Both the position numbers and the translations under genes were made by a program. Under the pieces are notes generated by a model. It worked only from the letters and a program-made list of their open reading frames with translations, did not search any database and was not told the origin of the DNA. A DNA stretch of 64,000 nucleotides, from the NCBI RefSeq assembly GCF_010015475.1, contig NZ_SSNI01000032.1, positions 1-64,000 on the forward strand. Direction: 5' to 3'. Shown in pieces: positions 9,294-18,172 of this stretch. This stretch comes from Pontibacter pamirensis. GTDB taxonomy: Bacteria > Bacteroidota > Bacteroidia > Cytophagales > Hymenobacteraceae. Position 1 is the first letter of the stretch; the number at the start of each line of letters is the position of its first letter.

Positions 9294-10673
9294 ATGACCG
9301 AGAAGAAGAACATCGCCATCATGGGAGCCGGTTTGGTGGGCTCGTTGCTGTCTCTGTACCTGGCCAGGCGCGGCCATAAAATAGACCTGTACGAGCGCCG
9401 CCCGGACCTGCGCACCACCATTATAGATGTCGGCCGTTCCATCAACCTTGCCCTCAGCGACCGTGGCTGGCGTGCCCTTAAAGGCATTGGCATAGAGGAG
9501 GAGGTGCGCAAGGTTTCTATCCCGATGCGCCGGCGCGTGATGCACGATGAGCAGGGCAACCTCACCTTCCAGCCCTACGGTAAAGAGGAGCAGGCTATTT
9601 ACTCTGTGTCCAGAGGCGGGCTGAACATGGCGCTGATGAACCTCTCGGAGCCGAACCCGGATATTGCGTACCACTTCAGCCGCCAGGCTTTGGATGTGAA
9701 CCTGCGTACCAACGAGGTGCAGCTGCGCAACCTGACTTCCGGTGAATCGGAAACTATACAGCCAGACCTGCTTTTCGGGGCCGATGGCGCTTTTTCAGTG
9801 GTGCGGGGTGCGATGCAGAAGACCGAGCGCTTCAACTATGAGCAGCATTACCTGGAGTATGGCTATAAAGAGCTTACCATACCAGCCACGGCAGACGGTG
9901 GCTGGCCAATCGAAAAGAACGCGCTGCACATCTGGCCGCGCGGCAACTATATGATGATTGCCCTACCCAACATCGATGGCAGCTTTACCTGTACCCTTTT
10001 CTTCCCCTACGAGGGCGAACGCTCCTTTGCCAACATTAAAAGCGAGGCTGATTTGCTGAATTTCTTCAATGAAGTGTTCCCTGATGCCGTTCCCCTGATG
10101 CCGGAGCTGGCAAACGAGTACTTCGAAAATCCCGTTGGCTCTCTAGTCACTGTTAAATGTTTTCCATGGAGCTATGAAGGGAAATCGTTGCTGATAGGCG
10201 ATGCCAGCCACGCGGTGGTTCCTTTCTACGGACAGGGTATGAATGCCGGTTTCGAAGACATCACGGTGCTGGACCAGATGCTGGAAAGCTTCGATGGAGA
10301 AAACTGGGAGGAGCTGTTCGATAAATTCGAGCGCCGCCGCAAACCCAATGCCGATGCCATTGCCGACCTTGCTGTGATGAACTTTATCGAGATGCGGGAC
10401 AAAGTAGCCAAGCCGAGTTTCCTGCTCCGCAAAAAGATTGAAGGCAAAATATCAGAGCAGTACCCCGATATCTGGATCCCACTCTACGCTATGGTTACCT
10501 TCACTGATCTGCCTTATTCTTATGCCATGGAAACAGGTTTGAAGCAGGAGGAGATCATGAAGAAGGTGATGAAACACGTTAAAACCGTAGAGGATTACAA
10601 TAGGCCGGAAGTGCAGCAGCTACTGGAGAAGCAGCTAATTCAGAAAGAAAAGCTGAAGAAGTATAAAAGATAA
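9294..10673 (+). CDS. kmo: Kynurenine 3-monooxygenase
   Basis: FAD-dependent aromatic hydroxylase converting L-kynurenine to 3-hydroxykynurenine with NADPH and O2. It has 459 residues. The Rossmann dinucleotide motif GAGLVGS lies at residues 11-17 with the acidic ribose-binding YERRPD about residue 36, and the second FAD motif GDASHAVVPFYGQGMNAGFED begins at about residue 302. This length and motif pair match bacterial KMOs rather than the shorter salicylate hydroxylases. The C-terminal segment is moderately hydrophobic then basic, as in KMOs that associate with membranes. Together with kynU at 417 it gives two of the three steps from kynurenine to quinolinate; the 3-hydroxyanthranilate dioxygenase gene is not in this window. 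Confidence 0.94.
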   Translation: MTEKKNIAIMGAGLVGSLLSLYLARRGHKIDLYERRPDLRTTIIDVGRSINLALSDRGWRALKGIGIEEEVRKVSIPMRRRVMHDEQGNLTFQPYGKEEQAIYSVSRGGLNMALMNLSEPNPDIAYHFSRQALDVNLRTNEVQLRNLTSGESETIQPDLLFGADGAFSVVRGAMQKTERFNYEQHYLEYGYKELTIPATADGGWPIEKNALHIWPRGNYMMIALPNIDGSFTCTLFFPYEGERSFANIKSEADLLNFFNEVFPDAVPLMPELANEYFENPVGSLVTVKCFPWSYEGKSLLIGDASHAVVPFYGQGMNAGFEDITVLDQMLESFDGENWEELFDKFERRRKPNADAIADLAVMNFIEMRDKVAKPSFLLRKKIEGKISEQYPDIWIPLYAMVTFTDLPYSYAMETGLKQEEIMKKVMKHVKTVEDYNRPEVQQLLEKQLIQKEKLKKYKR

Positions 10674-10789
10674 CTTTATCTGTCCCTTGTATAATCTTGC
10701 TTCAAACAGAATTATGGCTAAAGCGGAGCCTGATGTTGTTGTAGATTCTGAACTTACGTGAGCCTATACCTGACCTGAGAAATTTCTAT

Positions 10790-11395
10790 ATGAAGCAGCT
10801 CCTTTCTTTCCTCATACTTTACCTGCTGGTGTTCTCTGCCTTCAGCCAGAAAAAAGAGGCGGTTGCTATTCAGTACATCACTATAAAGGATACTTTTCTT
10901 GTGAAGGAGGTCGAAAAGCTTATTCAGGAGGAAGTTAACAGAGAAGTAGACACTACGAGTACAGATAAAGTGTTTATTGAAAATTTCTTCAAAAAGGGGT
11001 TGGGCTATATAAAGATATTTGTTGAAGGTAACCTTAAGGGAGACACTACAGCCAGGTACTATATTGATACATCTTTAATGAGTATTAGAGAAGATGCTGC
11101 AGATAATGTATACCCTTCCTTTTATACCTACATAGGAAGCCGCTTGGTTCTTGTGTATTTACCTGTACTCGAAAGTGTTGCTGAATTGAACTTCTCTGAA
11201 AAGAGTAAGAAGAAGCTTCGTAAGAAAGTAGATGTTTTTCTGGAGAAACCGCAGGATATGACAGTTTACAACATGGACGGAAGTGTAGCTTTTAGAGACA
11301 AGAACTTCCGGATAGACTACTTTCGGTTTCATTCAGGAAAATACATCTACGTGCTGAAAAGCGGGCCTCCCATTGTAGTGCAAGATGGTCTCTAA
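10790..11395 (+). CDS. Hypothetical secreted protein
   Basis: A 201-residue protein I do not recognise. The first 19 residues form a signal peptide ending AFSQ, so it is probably periplasmic or on the surface. The mature part is mixed alpha/beta and lysine-rich near EKSKKKLRKK. The codon third positions are more A/T-rich than in the neighbouring KMO gene. It is convergent with the response-regulator gene at 11424, only 28 nt away, with no strong hairpin between them. Confidence 0.65.
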   Translation: MKQLLSFLILYLLVFSAFSQKKEAVAIQYITIKDTFLVKEVEKLIQEEVNREVDTTSTDKVFIENFFKKGLGYIKIFVEGNLKGDTTARYYIDTSLMSIREDAADNVYPSFYTYIGSRLVLVYLPVLESVAELNFSEKSKKKLRKKVDVFLEKPQDMTVYNMDGSVAFRDKNFRIDYFRFHSGKYIYVLKSGPPIVVQDGL

Positions 11396-11423
11396 AGTAA
11401 CAAGCTTGCCGTAAAAGACTCAA

Positions 11424-12194
11424 TTACCTGTCCAGCCAGGCTTTAAACGCCCGCACCTTCTCCCGGCTTACTACCACCTCTCCGGCAGGCCCCGTATGGT
11501 GCAGCTCCAATTTTAGGCGGCTGTTAGACCAGGTGATAATGTCTTTGATAGCCTTTTGCCGAACCAAATAGCTGCGGTTCACCCTGAAAAAGATATCCGG
11601 GTTTACTAGTTGCTCTACCTGCTCCATGGTATAGTCAATCGCATAACGCTTCCCACTGACGCATTGCAGGAAAGTTCCTTTCTCATAGCTATAGAACGAG
11701 GCCACCTCCTCTATCGGAATCATGTGCAGGTGCTCTCCCACTTTCACCACAAACTGGTTCTTGTAGTTCTTTTTGCCGCTAAGTAATTGTATAGCCTCCT
11801 CCAGTGCGCCCGGTTGCGGGAAGGCAGCTGTGCTGGAGTGGCTGATTTTCCTGAATTTCTCCAGTGCAGCCTGCAGTTCATCCGCATCAATAGGCTTGAG
11901 CAGGTAATCGATGCTGTTTACTTTGAAAGCTTTGATGGCGTAGGCGTCGTAAGCCGTGGTGAAAATGACTGGCACCTCCACCGGCACCTGCTCAAATATC
12001 TCGAAGCTCAGCCCGTCAGCCAGTTGTATGTCCATGAAGACAAGGTCGAGTTGCGGCCTGAGCCCGAGTATTTCCACGGCTCTGCGTACGGAAGGTACAG
12101 TGGCCACTGTTTCTATGCTGGCATCACACGCTTGCAGCATGCTCGTTAACCGTTCAGCTGCCAGCCTCTCGTCTTCGATAATCAGTGCCCGCAT
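11424..12194 (-). CDS. LytTR-family response regulator
   Basis: A 256-residue two-component regulator: a receiver domain (about 1-120) with acidic IIEDE near the N-terminus and the phosphoacceptor in VFMDIQ (Asp55), then a LytTR DNA-binding domain (about 150-256) with VVSREKVRAF near its end. Its ATG overlaps the stop codon of the histidine kinase gene (TAATG at 12192-12196), so the two are translationally coupled and form one system. Regulated genes are unknown; the DUF2306-like membrane gene just upstream on the same strand is a candidate neighbour in the transcript. Confidence 0.93.
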   Translation of the reverse strand: MRALIIEDERLAAERLTSMLQACDASIETVATVPSVRRAVEILGLRPQLDLVFMDIQLADGLSFEIFEQVPVEVPVIFTTAYDAYAIKAFKVNSIDYLLKPIDADELQAALEKFRKISHSSTAAFPQPGALEEAIQLLSGKKNYKNQFVVKVGEHLHMIPIEEVASFYSYEKGTFLQCVSGKRYAIDYTMEQVEQLVNPDIFFRVNRSYLVRQKAIKDIITWSNSRLKLELHHTGPAGEVVVSREKVRAFKAWLDR

Positions 12195-13297
12195 TATGCC
12201 TTAAAGTTTAAGGTTGGAATTTTAGCGATAAAGTCCTGCGCCGTTTGCTGGATCAGCACAGGCTTGCCTGTGAGATACCCGTAGCGTGCCTCGATGTTAG
12301 CTAGACCAGTACCGGTAGACTCCTCACGGATGCGGCGCTCCTGCCGGTTGTTCTTTACCACAATATACTTCTGGTCCAGGTATAAACTAATCTTCAGCGG
12401 CTCCTCTTCCAGCGCCACGTTGTGCTTAATGGCATTTTCCAGCAGCATCTGAAGCGCCAGCGGCACTACCAGCAGGCTTGTGTCCTGCGGCAGATCATTG
12501 TACAGCAGCAGGGCATTGCCATGGCGAATCTTCTGCAGGTATATGTAAGACTCTAGAAAATACAGCTCCTCCGGCAGCGGCACTACCTCTTTCTGGCGGC
12601 TGTCGAGCACGTAGCGGTACACCTCGGAGAGCTTCCGGATAAACTTTACCGCCTGCTGCTGGTCTGTTTCTACCAGGCTGGTAAGCACATTGAGGCTGTT
12701 GAACAGGAAGTGCGGGTTTACCTGTGCTTTCAGCGACTCGTACTGCGAGGCGATATTTTCCTTCTGCAGCCTTTCAGCATTGATGGCCATTTGCCGCCAG
12801 CCCAGTAGAAAGGAGCGGCTGTGCATGGTCAGGGAGATGATGAAGGTGATAAACAGCGGGCCGTATACATTATTTCTTAGCGCCTGCGGCCCCAGTTCCT
12901 GAAACTGAATGCCTTTCAAAGCCAGGAAAACTGCATTGATGAAGACAGTAACGACAGTTGAAACCACCAACATGCCCACAATGCTCAAAACTAACCTCTT
13001 GCCTAGGTTTTCTAACCATGGCAGGTATTTGTTCAGCACAAGGGCAAGCTGTTTGTTGGCCTGCCACAGCCCCACGAACATTACAAACGAGAAGGTAATA
13101 GTATAGGTGGTCTGCTTCAGGTCGTTTAGAAAGCAGCTGGGGCAGATGATAAATACGATAGCCGTAATAGCGGCCAGTAAAAAGGCCAGCTGCTTCAGGA
13201 GCTTCCGCAGTTTGCCAGGGGCAGCATCCCTGGCAGGAGTTGTCACTTCCCCTGAGGTTTGATTGGTGGCTATGGGCTTGTCTTTGAGTAGTGCCAT
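12194..13297 (-). CDS. LytS-type sensor histidine kinase
   Basis: A 367-residue membrane kinase of the His_kinase/HATPase (PF06580) class that pairs with LytTR regulators. Four hydrophobic segments occupy about residues 35-165; the phosphoacceptor His196 lies in QVNPHFLFNSLN, and an N box (LLENAIKHNV) and glycine-rich ATP lid (GTGLANIEARYG) follow. No extracellular sensor domain is present, so the signal is probably sensed within or near the membrane. It overlaps the regulator gene by one base, and sits 20 nt after the DUF2306-like gene, suggesting a three-gene transcript. Confidence 0.93.
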   Translation of the reverse strand: MALLKDKPIATNQTSGEVTTPARDAAPGKLRKLLKQLAFLLAAITAIVFIICPSCFLNDLKQTTYTITFSFVMFVGLWQANKQLALVLNKYLPWLENLGKRLVLSIVGMLVVSTVVTVFINAVFLALKGIQFQELGPQALRNNVYGPLFITFIISLTMHSRSFLLGWRQMAINAERLQKENIASQYESLKAQVNPHFLFNSLNVLTSLVETDQQQAVKFIRKLSEVYRYVLDSRQKEVVPLPEELYFLESYIYLQKIRHGNALLLYNDLPQDTSLLVVPLALQMLLENAIKHNVALEEEPLKISLYLDQKYIVVKNNRQERRIREESTGTGLANIEARYGYLTGKPVLIQQTAQDFIAKIPTLNFKA

Positions 13298-13317
13298 CGA
13301 AAAGTCTAAATCTTAAT

Positions 13318-14016
13318 TTACTTATTTGCAGCGGTTTTTACTATCGCCTGCTCGTTTGTGGTTTTTCCTCGTTTGGCTTTCAGTTTATACTTCGTGATGA
13401 AAAAGCTGATAACGGCAGAGCCAATAACGGTTGGCCCCAGCCAGGCGACCACGGACGGAAGCACTGTGTTGTTCACCACCAGGAAAGCAGTAAAAGCAGC
13501 AATGTTGCCTGCCACCATGCGGGTGATGTGGTCGTAGAGCCAGAAGTTTTTATCAGCGGGAGCCTTGGTGTATTTGCGGATATCACTAACTGCCAACGCC
13601 AGTGCTATACTTCCGAAAACTACCGACACAATTCCGTTGCTACTGCTGATGCTCTTAACGCCAGTATATATAAAGTATGCAGCGAATACTGCCATGGTAA
13701 GTGTAATTACCCAATCCAGCAATTGTGGCTTTTGCCCTTTCACCAGGCCTTTCAGGTACAGTACCCGGTAGCCGGAGCTAACCAGGTAGGCGCTGAAAAC
13801 CCCGATAATGAGTAGGAAGGGGCTGTGGTGGTTTGGCAAAACAGCCATGGCAACAGCTGTAACCGCCACCAGCATCATCGCATAAAAGAACACCCTGCCC
13901 GTGAGGCGGTGGTGTCTGCCGCCCTTCCTGTTGAACATAGACATAGGCCCTGAAATCAAGCTGATGGCACCTGCTGCAATGTGGAGGATGAGGAGCGGTG
14001 TAAATAAAGTTTCCAT
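13318..14016 (-). CDS. DUF2306-like multi-pass membrane protein
   Basis: A 232-residue protein with about seven hydrophobic segments. The N-terminal LHIAAGAISLISGP and the HHRLTGRVFFYAM segment resemble the DUF2306 family, whose conserved histidines suggest a heme- or redox-related role, but function is unknown. It is the first gene of a probable transcript with the histidine kinase (20-nt gap) and its LytTR regulator, which hints that it may be part of, or sensed by, that system. The family call is moderate. Confidence 0.75.
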   Translation of the reverse strand: METLFTPLLILHIAAGAISLISGPMSMFNRKGGRHHRLTGRVFFYAMMLVAVTAVAMAVLPNHHSPFLLIIGVFSAYLVSSGYRVLYLKGLVKGQKPQLLDWVITLTMAVFAAYFIYTGVKSISSSNGIVSVVFGSIALALAVSDIRKYTKAPADKNFWLYDHITRMVAGNIAAFTAFLVVNNTVLPSVVAWLGPTVIGSAVISFFITKYKLKAKRGKTTNEQAIVKTAANK

Positions 14017-14273
14017 GGCAATTCTCGTTTTCTGGTTAGGATTTATACCAAAGGTGCAAAAGCCTATGTCCTTCCTAAACTATAAGTAGATGAACTGTCG
14101 AATCAGGTGGATGAAGTGTAGCATGAGGTAAAGCGATATATCCTGTTCCTGCTGGTAGGAGCGTAGCACAACTATTTGTACTAAAAACAGGTATAAATTA
14201 GCGGGTAACCGGAAATTTGACCTGCCTGATTATAATTTATTTAACACCTCTTAATTATCTAATTCAGAATCTT

Positions 14274-14768
14274 ATGAGCTTATTTAATAAACTGAAGGGG
14301 GCAGCTATTGCTGCGCTCATACTAGGCTTTTCTGCTGCCGGTACAGTAGCAACAGCACAGCAAGCCACGCCTCCGGTGCAACAGGGAGCGCAGCAGAACT
14401 TTTCAGATGCTGATCTGAAGCAATTTGCAGATGCCAGCAGCCGCCTGATGCTGGTGCAGCAGGAAGGTGAGAAAACAATGCTGGGTATTCTGCAGGAAGA
14501 AAACCTGAGCATTGATAAATTTAACGAAATGGCACAGGCGCATCAGCAGCAAAAGCTAACCGAAGTGGATGCCACAGCAGAAGAAATGGCTGCTTTTAAT
14601 AAGGCTGCGCAGCGCATGATGGAGATGCAGCCTGAAATGCAGAAAGAAGTGGAGACTGCCATACAGAAAGACGGCATGACCCTGGAGAAGTATGAGCAGA
14701 TTATGATGGCTTACCGCCAGGACCCTGCACTGCAGGAGAGGGTAAACCAAATGATGGGGCAGCAGTAA
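14274..14768 (+). CDS. DUF4168-type secreted helical protein
   Basis: A 164-residue exported protein. A signal peptide of about 30 residues (ending VATAQQ) is followed by a Gln/Ala-rich linker and an all-helical, charged domain containing DADLKQFADASSRLM and repeated EMQPEMQKE-like heptads, matching the DUF4168 pattern. The start at ATG 14274 is preferred to an upstream TTG at 14217 because the signal peptide begins there. It is monocistronic, with a strong terminator 36 nt downstream. Function is unknown; relatives are small periplasmic proteins. Confidence 0.75.
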   Translation: MSLFNKLKGAAIAALILGFSAAGTVATAQQATPPVQQGAQQNFSDADLKQFADASSRLMLVQQEGEKTMLGILQEENLSIDKFNEMAQAHQQQKLTEVDATAEEMAAFNKAAQRMMEMQPEMQKEVETAIQKDGMTLEKYEQIMMAYRQDPALQERVNQMMGQQ

Positions 14769-14803
14769 ACACGCCGCCTTTATCCATACCTACATACCTA
14801 ATT

Positions 14804-14835
14804 AAAAAGCCCCGCCATACCTGGCGGGGCTTTAA
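14804..14835 (+). terminator. Terminator between DUF4168 gene and secreted paralogue
   Basis: A 12-bp perfect stem (AAAGCCCCGCCA / TGGCGGGGCTTT) has a 4-nt loop with flanking A and T runs. The genes converge, so it probably serves both strands. Confidence 0.88.
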
Positions 14836-14863
14836 ACTTTTAGCGGAGCTTACTTATTCTAGA

Positions 14864-16417
14864 TTACTTTTGCTTGTCCTGCTCCTGGCCGTGTGCAAAT
14901 TCCATAATCCGGAAAGTTCTGGCCTTGCGGTCATAGTAACCATAGTGCAACTTATCGCCGTAGCGGTATACGGTCTTAAACTCGGGCTCTGGCTTTAGAT
15001 CCTGCTCAAAGTTCTCGATTTTTTCCTGCAGTACTTCCGACTCTGCCTTCGACTCTACCTTTGCTAAATCATCAGCACTAAGCACAGACCTGAAGTAGGT
15101 GCTGGTGCCTGGTCCTGAGTTGAAACCGCTTCCCTGGCCATACGGGTCATAGAAGTAACGGCTGTAGTATGGCGAGTTCATGTAATAATTCGGGATAGTG
15201 TAAGCAGGCGTCCAGCGGCCCGGCACCATCATCAGTCCGCGCGATGTTCTAACATAGCGGTCTGGCGTGCGGACCATTCGGCTATCGTCGTTACGGCCGT
15301 TTCTTTCTGATGGCGCTTTATAAGAACCAATCGTCAATTGAAGCGTGCTGTCGCTGAAGGCATCCACCGTAATGGCCGGTACACCGTTAGCCAGGTTCTT
15401 CATCACCTTTGATGTCTTCTCTATTACCGACTTATCAGAAGAGAAGATGGACTTAGCGCCGCGCTGCTGTACAGGCGTAGACTTGATGGCTATCTCCTCA
15501 TCGCCGCTATATGCGTACTCCTTAATCGGCTTTAGGGTGTTAAAATCGAATGCTGTTAGCCGAAACTTGTCTTTCTCCAGTTGTACCCTGAACAACTTAT
15601 CCTTATGCAGGAAAGAGTTAAAGGTGGGCGTATTGCCTTGCTCAACTGCCGGAAGGGTGCGGTAGTTTGTCTCACCTGTGCTCCAGTCCAGCGTCAGGAC
15701 CTCGGTAGTGGTCTCTTTCTTTCCTTTGCCTTTCAGGTCAAACCCGTCAAAAATCATATAGATTTTCTCGCCCCGGATATAGATTTTGCTGCGGTGATGC
15801 CCCGTAAACACATTTTGCTCAATGTTGTCGCTTACATAGATAAGGTCTGTTTCGCGGGCATAGCGGTCGCGGGTGCGCGGCATCTCAGGCTTGAAAGCCC
15901 TGTGTTCTAAGCGGGCTGCTTCCTCATCATTGTCGCGGTACAGGTGCAGGTTGTTGTCCTTATCGGTGTAGAGCATATAAAAGTGCTCCTTATTGCCGAA
16001 ACCGCCCAGGAAATTAGCATTGCGGGCAACCTGCAACTGCTCGTCCTGCATGCTGCGGAAGGCTCCTGTTCTGCGGTGAACTGCAAAGGGGCGCACATAC
16101 TCCCGGCGGCCGTTTGTATAGCGGCTGTAGAAGATGAACTCATCATCTGTTACGCGTGTGCCCAGAATCTGTGGCTCCTGCGACATGCGGTACGGAATAT
16201 CGTGCTGCGCAATTTGCTTTCCGTCTGGTGAGAGCAACGAAAAGTTCAGTCTGCCGCCTTGGTAAAAGTAAATAACCACATTACCGCTCTCGTCTGCTAC
16301 CGTTACTAAATCCTCGGCGCGGTTCATGGGAAGGTCTATATTTGCGAACTCTGTCTGAGCATTTGCCACGGTAGCTACGGCACCCATTAAGAGCAGGCTT
16401 AGAAATATCTTACGCAT
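14864..16417 (-). CDS. Secreted protein of unknown function, tandem paralogue A
   Basis: A 517-residue exported protein with a 20-residue signal peptide ending VANAQ. It shows no catalytic motif I recognise; short beta-strand-like stretches with repeated Asp/Gly turns suggest a beta-propeller-like or WD-type repeat body (inference), followed by a Tyr/Pro/Gly-rich segment near residues 395-440 and a charged C-terminal helix. It is clearly homologous to the next gene upstream at 16559: both share STPV, LTIGSYK/LTVGSYK, GTSTYFRS/GVSTFFKA and the order of segments. The two probably arose by tandem duplication and then diverged widely. Confidence 0.7.
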   Translation of the reverse strand: MRKIFLSLLLMGAVATVANAQTEFANIDLPMNRAEDLVTVADESGNVVIYFYQGGRLNFSLLSPDGKQIAQHDIPYRMSQEPQILGTRVTDDEFIFYSRYTNGRREYVRPFAVHRRTGAFRSMQDEQLQVARNANFLGGFGNKEHFYMLYTDKDNNLHLYRDNDEEAARLEHRAFKPEMPRTRDRYARETDLIYVSDNIEQNVFTGHHRSKIYIRGEKIYMIFDGFDLKGKGKKETTTEVLTLDWSTGETNYRTLPAVEQGNTPTFNSFLHKDKLFRVQLEKDKFRLTAFDFNTLKPIKEYAYSGDEEIAIKSTPVQQRGAKSIFSSDKSVIEKTSKVMKNLANGVPAITVDAFSDSTLQLTIGSYKAPSERNGRNDDSRMVRTPDRYVRTSRGLMMVPGRWTPAYTIPNYYMNSPYYSRYFYDPYGQGSGFNSGPGTSTYFRSVLSADDLAKVESKAESEVLQEKIENFEQDLKPEPEFKTVYRYGDKLHYGYYDRKARTFRIMEFAHGQEQDKQK

Positions 16418-16558
16418 AGTATAAAGGCTTGATTGTTACAAGTGTAACGTACAAATTTTTGGCCAAAGTATACAAAATCAGCAGGTAAGCGTAAAAATTT
16501 TTAAGTGAGCCTGTTTGATGTTACGGTTGCTTATTCTAACGCTCTACATGCTCTCTTT

Positions 16559-18055
16559 CTATTGTGGTGCAGTTTCAGTGAACATAACCAGCTTTAAAGC
16601 TTTCTCATCTTTGTCTTCATAAACCATATAAGCTTTGCCGTTGTTTCGGAAATGTGTCTTAACGCCCACGGTGGTATTTATGCGGCGCAGTACTTCCTCG
16701 TAGGCTTCTAACTGGTCCTGTAGTGATGTAAACTTTGCGTTTTCTGTCTTTTGATATGTATCCGCATCCACAAAGGCTTTGAAGAAGGTACTTACTCCAC
16801 TGCTATGGGTAGAGGTTCCTGGTGTTCCCATATACCTCCAGGTAGTAGGTGCGGGCACCATGCCACCTGGCGTTGAAAAGGAACCTCCGCCCACTGGCAT
16901 CATCATACCGCCCCCGCTATACTGGACGGCTTCTTTATAGGAACCTACGGTAAGTTGAAGCACTTTATTGCCTAAGTCCTCTACCACTATAGCAGGCTTG
17001 CCTTTGTCCATCTTGTGGAGCACCTGGCTTGTTTTTACCAGCACTTTATTATCTGTATAAGAGTTATCAGCCACTCCGAGCATAGTTACTGGCGTAGACT
17101 TCAACGTTAGCTCATTGTCTTTCCTGAACAAATAAGCAGCTAACGGCTCTGTGGTATGCAGATCAAAAACAGTGATTCCAAGGTCGTGATGGCTTAAAAA
17201 TAACCTGAAAATACGACCCTTAAAAAGGTATGAGTTAAAATCAGAAGAAGCTGCTATGGGCAGATCAGGGAGTTTGATAAGTTGTGAGGTGCCAGCGCTA
17301 ATGTCAAGCTCCAGAATCTCAGTAGTGGCTTTTGTACTGTGTACAGGTGTATAGGCATCGAACACAAAATAAAGTTTGTTGCCTTGCTTGTACACTTTCT
17401 TTTGGTGATGTGTCGCAAAAACAGTTTTGGCTGTTTGATCATTTATGTAGATGATATCACCGTAGCGCAAAAAATGATCTGATGCGTTGTCGATGTTTAC
17501 TGGTATCGTACTTAGGTGCTGCTGACCGGCCGTATCAATACGGACTACTTGTACACTACTTGGTTTTTTGAGGTAGTAGAGCATAACTACTTCATTTCCT
17601 TCAACGAAGCTGGTGACATACTTACTTTTCGGGTCAATGTTCAAGGTTATGGCAGGCAGGGAGGTAGAAAGACCAGTGCTTTTCTCTACCTGAAAACCAA
17701 GCACTCTATGCGTGGTCGCTTTTTTGTTGAAGCGATAAAAGTTAAAATGCTGTGGCCTTACTGAAACTCCGATTAGTTCCTGATTGGTAAATAGAACCGG
17801 ATAGTGTTTTGCTTTTGACAGCACTTGCCCCTCCGGTGATAAACTTATTAACTGAACTGTGCTGGAATGTTGAAGTGAGTCGTCGCTGGTTATTTGAAGG
17901 CAAATGTTGCCTGCCTCGTCTGCTGCTTGCGCAATTCCGTTCACTGAGTTAACAGGCATCGGCAATTCTGAAAGTAGCACTACGGCCACCTCCTCCTGCG
18001 CCAGTGCCGCCATAGGCAATAGCAAGCCCAGCATAAGCTTGTAAAGTTTGTTCAT
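16559..18055 (-). CDS. Secreted protein of unknown function, tandem paralogue B
   Basis: A 498-residue exported protein with a signal peptide ending AALAQ. It aligns along its length with the downstream paralogue at 14864, for example ADEAGNI/ADESGNV near the N-terminus, GNKLYFVFDAY/GEKIYMIFDGF in the middle, and the LQLTVGSYK then GVSTFFKAF region near the end. The Gly/Met/Pro-rich linker at about 380-410 replaces the Tyr-rich one of copy A. No enzymatic motif is recognisable. The 141-nt gap to copy A shows no strong hairpin, so cotranscription is possible. Confidence 0.7.
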   Translation of the reverse strand: MNKLYKLMLGLLLPMAALAQEEVAVVLLSELPMPVNSVNGIAQAADEAGNICLQITSDDSLQHSSTVQLISLSPEGQVLSKAKHYPVLFTNQELIGVSVRPQHFNFYRFNKKATTHRVLGFQVEKSTGLSTSLPAITLNIDPKSKYVTSFVEGNEVVMLYYLKKPSSVQVVRIDTAGQQHLSTIPVNIDNASDHFLRYGDIIYINDQTAKTVFATHHQKKVYKQGNKLYFVFDAYTPVHSTKATTEILELDISAGTSQLIKLPDLPIAASSDFNSYLFKGRIFRLFLSHHDLGITVFDLHTTEPLAAYLFRKDNELTLKSTPVTMLGVADNSYTDNKVLVKTSQVLHKMDKGKPAIVVEDLGNKVLQLTVGSYKEAVQYSGGGMMMPVGGGSFSTPGGMVPAPTTWRYMGTPGTSTHSSGVSTFFKAFVDADTYQKTENAKFTSLQDQLEAYEEVLRRINTTVGVKTHFRNNGKAYMVYEDKDEKALKLVMFTETAPQ

Positions 18056-18120
18056 CGCTTTTTCACAATTAATTGGGAGTCTAAATATATGGAAGATTAT
18101 ATTTATTGTATTGGTCGAAT

Positions 18121-18156
18121 AAAAAAAGCCCGGCTGTTACAGCCGGGCTTTTTTTT
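18121..18156 (-). terminator. Terminator after asnS
   Basis: AGCCCGGCTG-TTA-CAGCCGGGCT, a 10-bp perfect stem with a 3-nt loop, is flanked by seven A and eight T residues, so it is symmetric. It lies 17 nt beyond the asnS stop codon. Confidence 0.9.
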
Positions 18157-18172
18157 AAGGTACAAAAGGATT

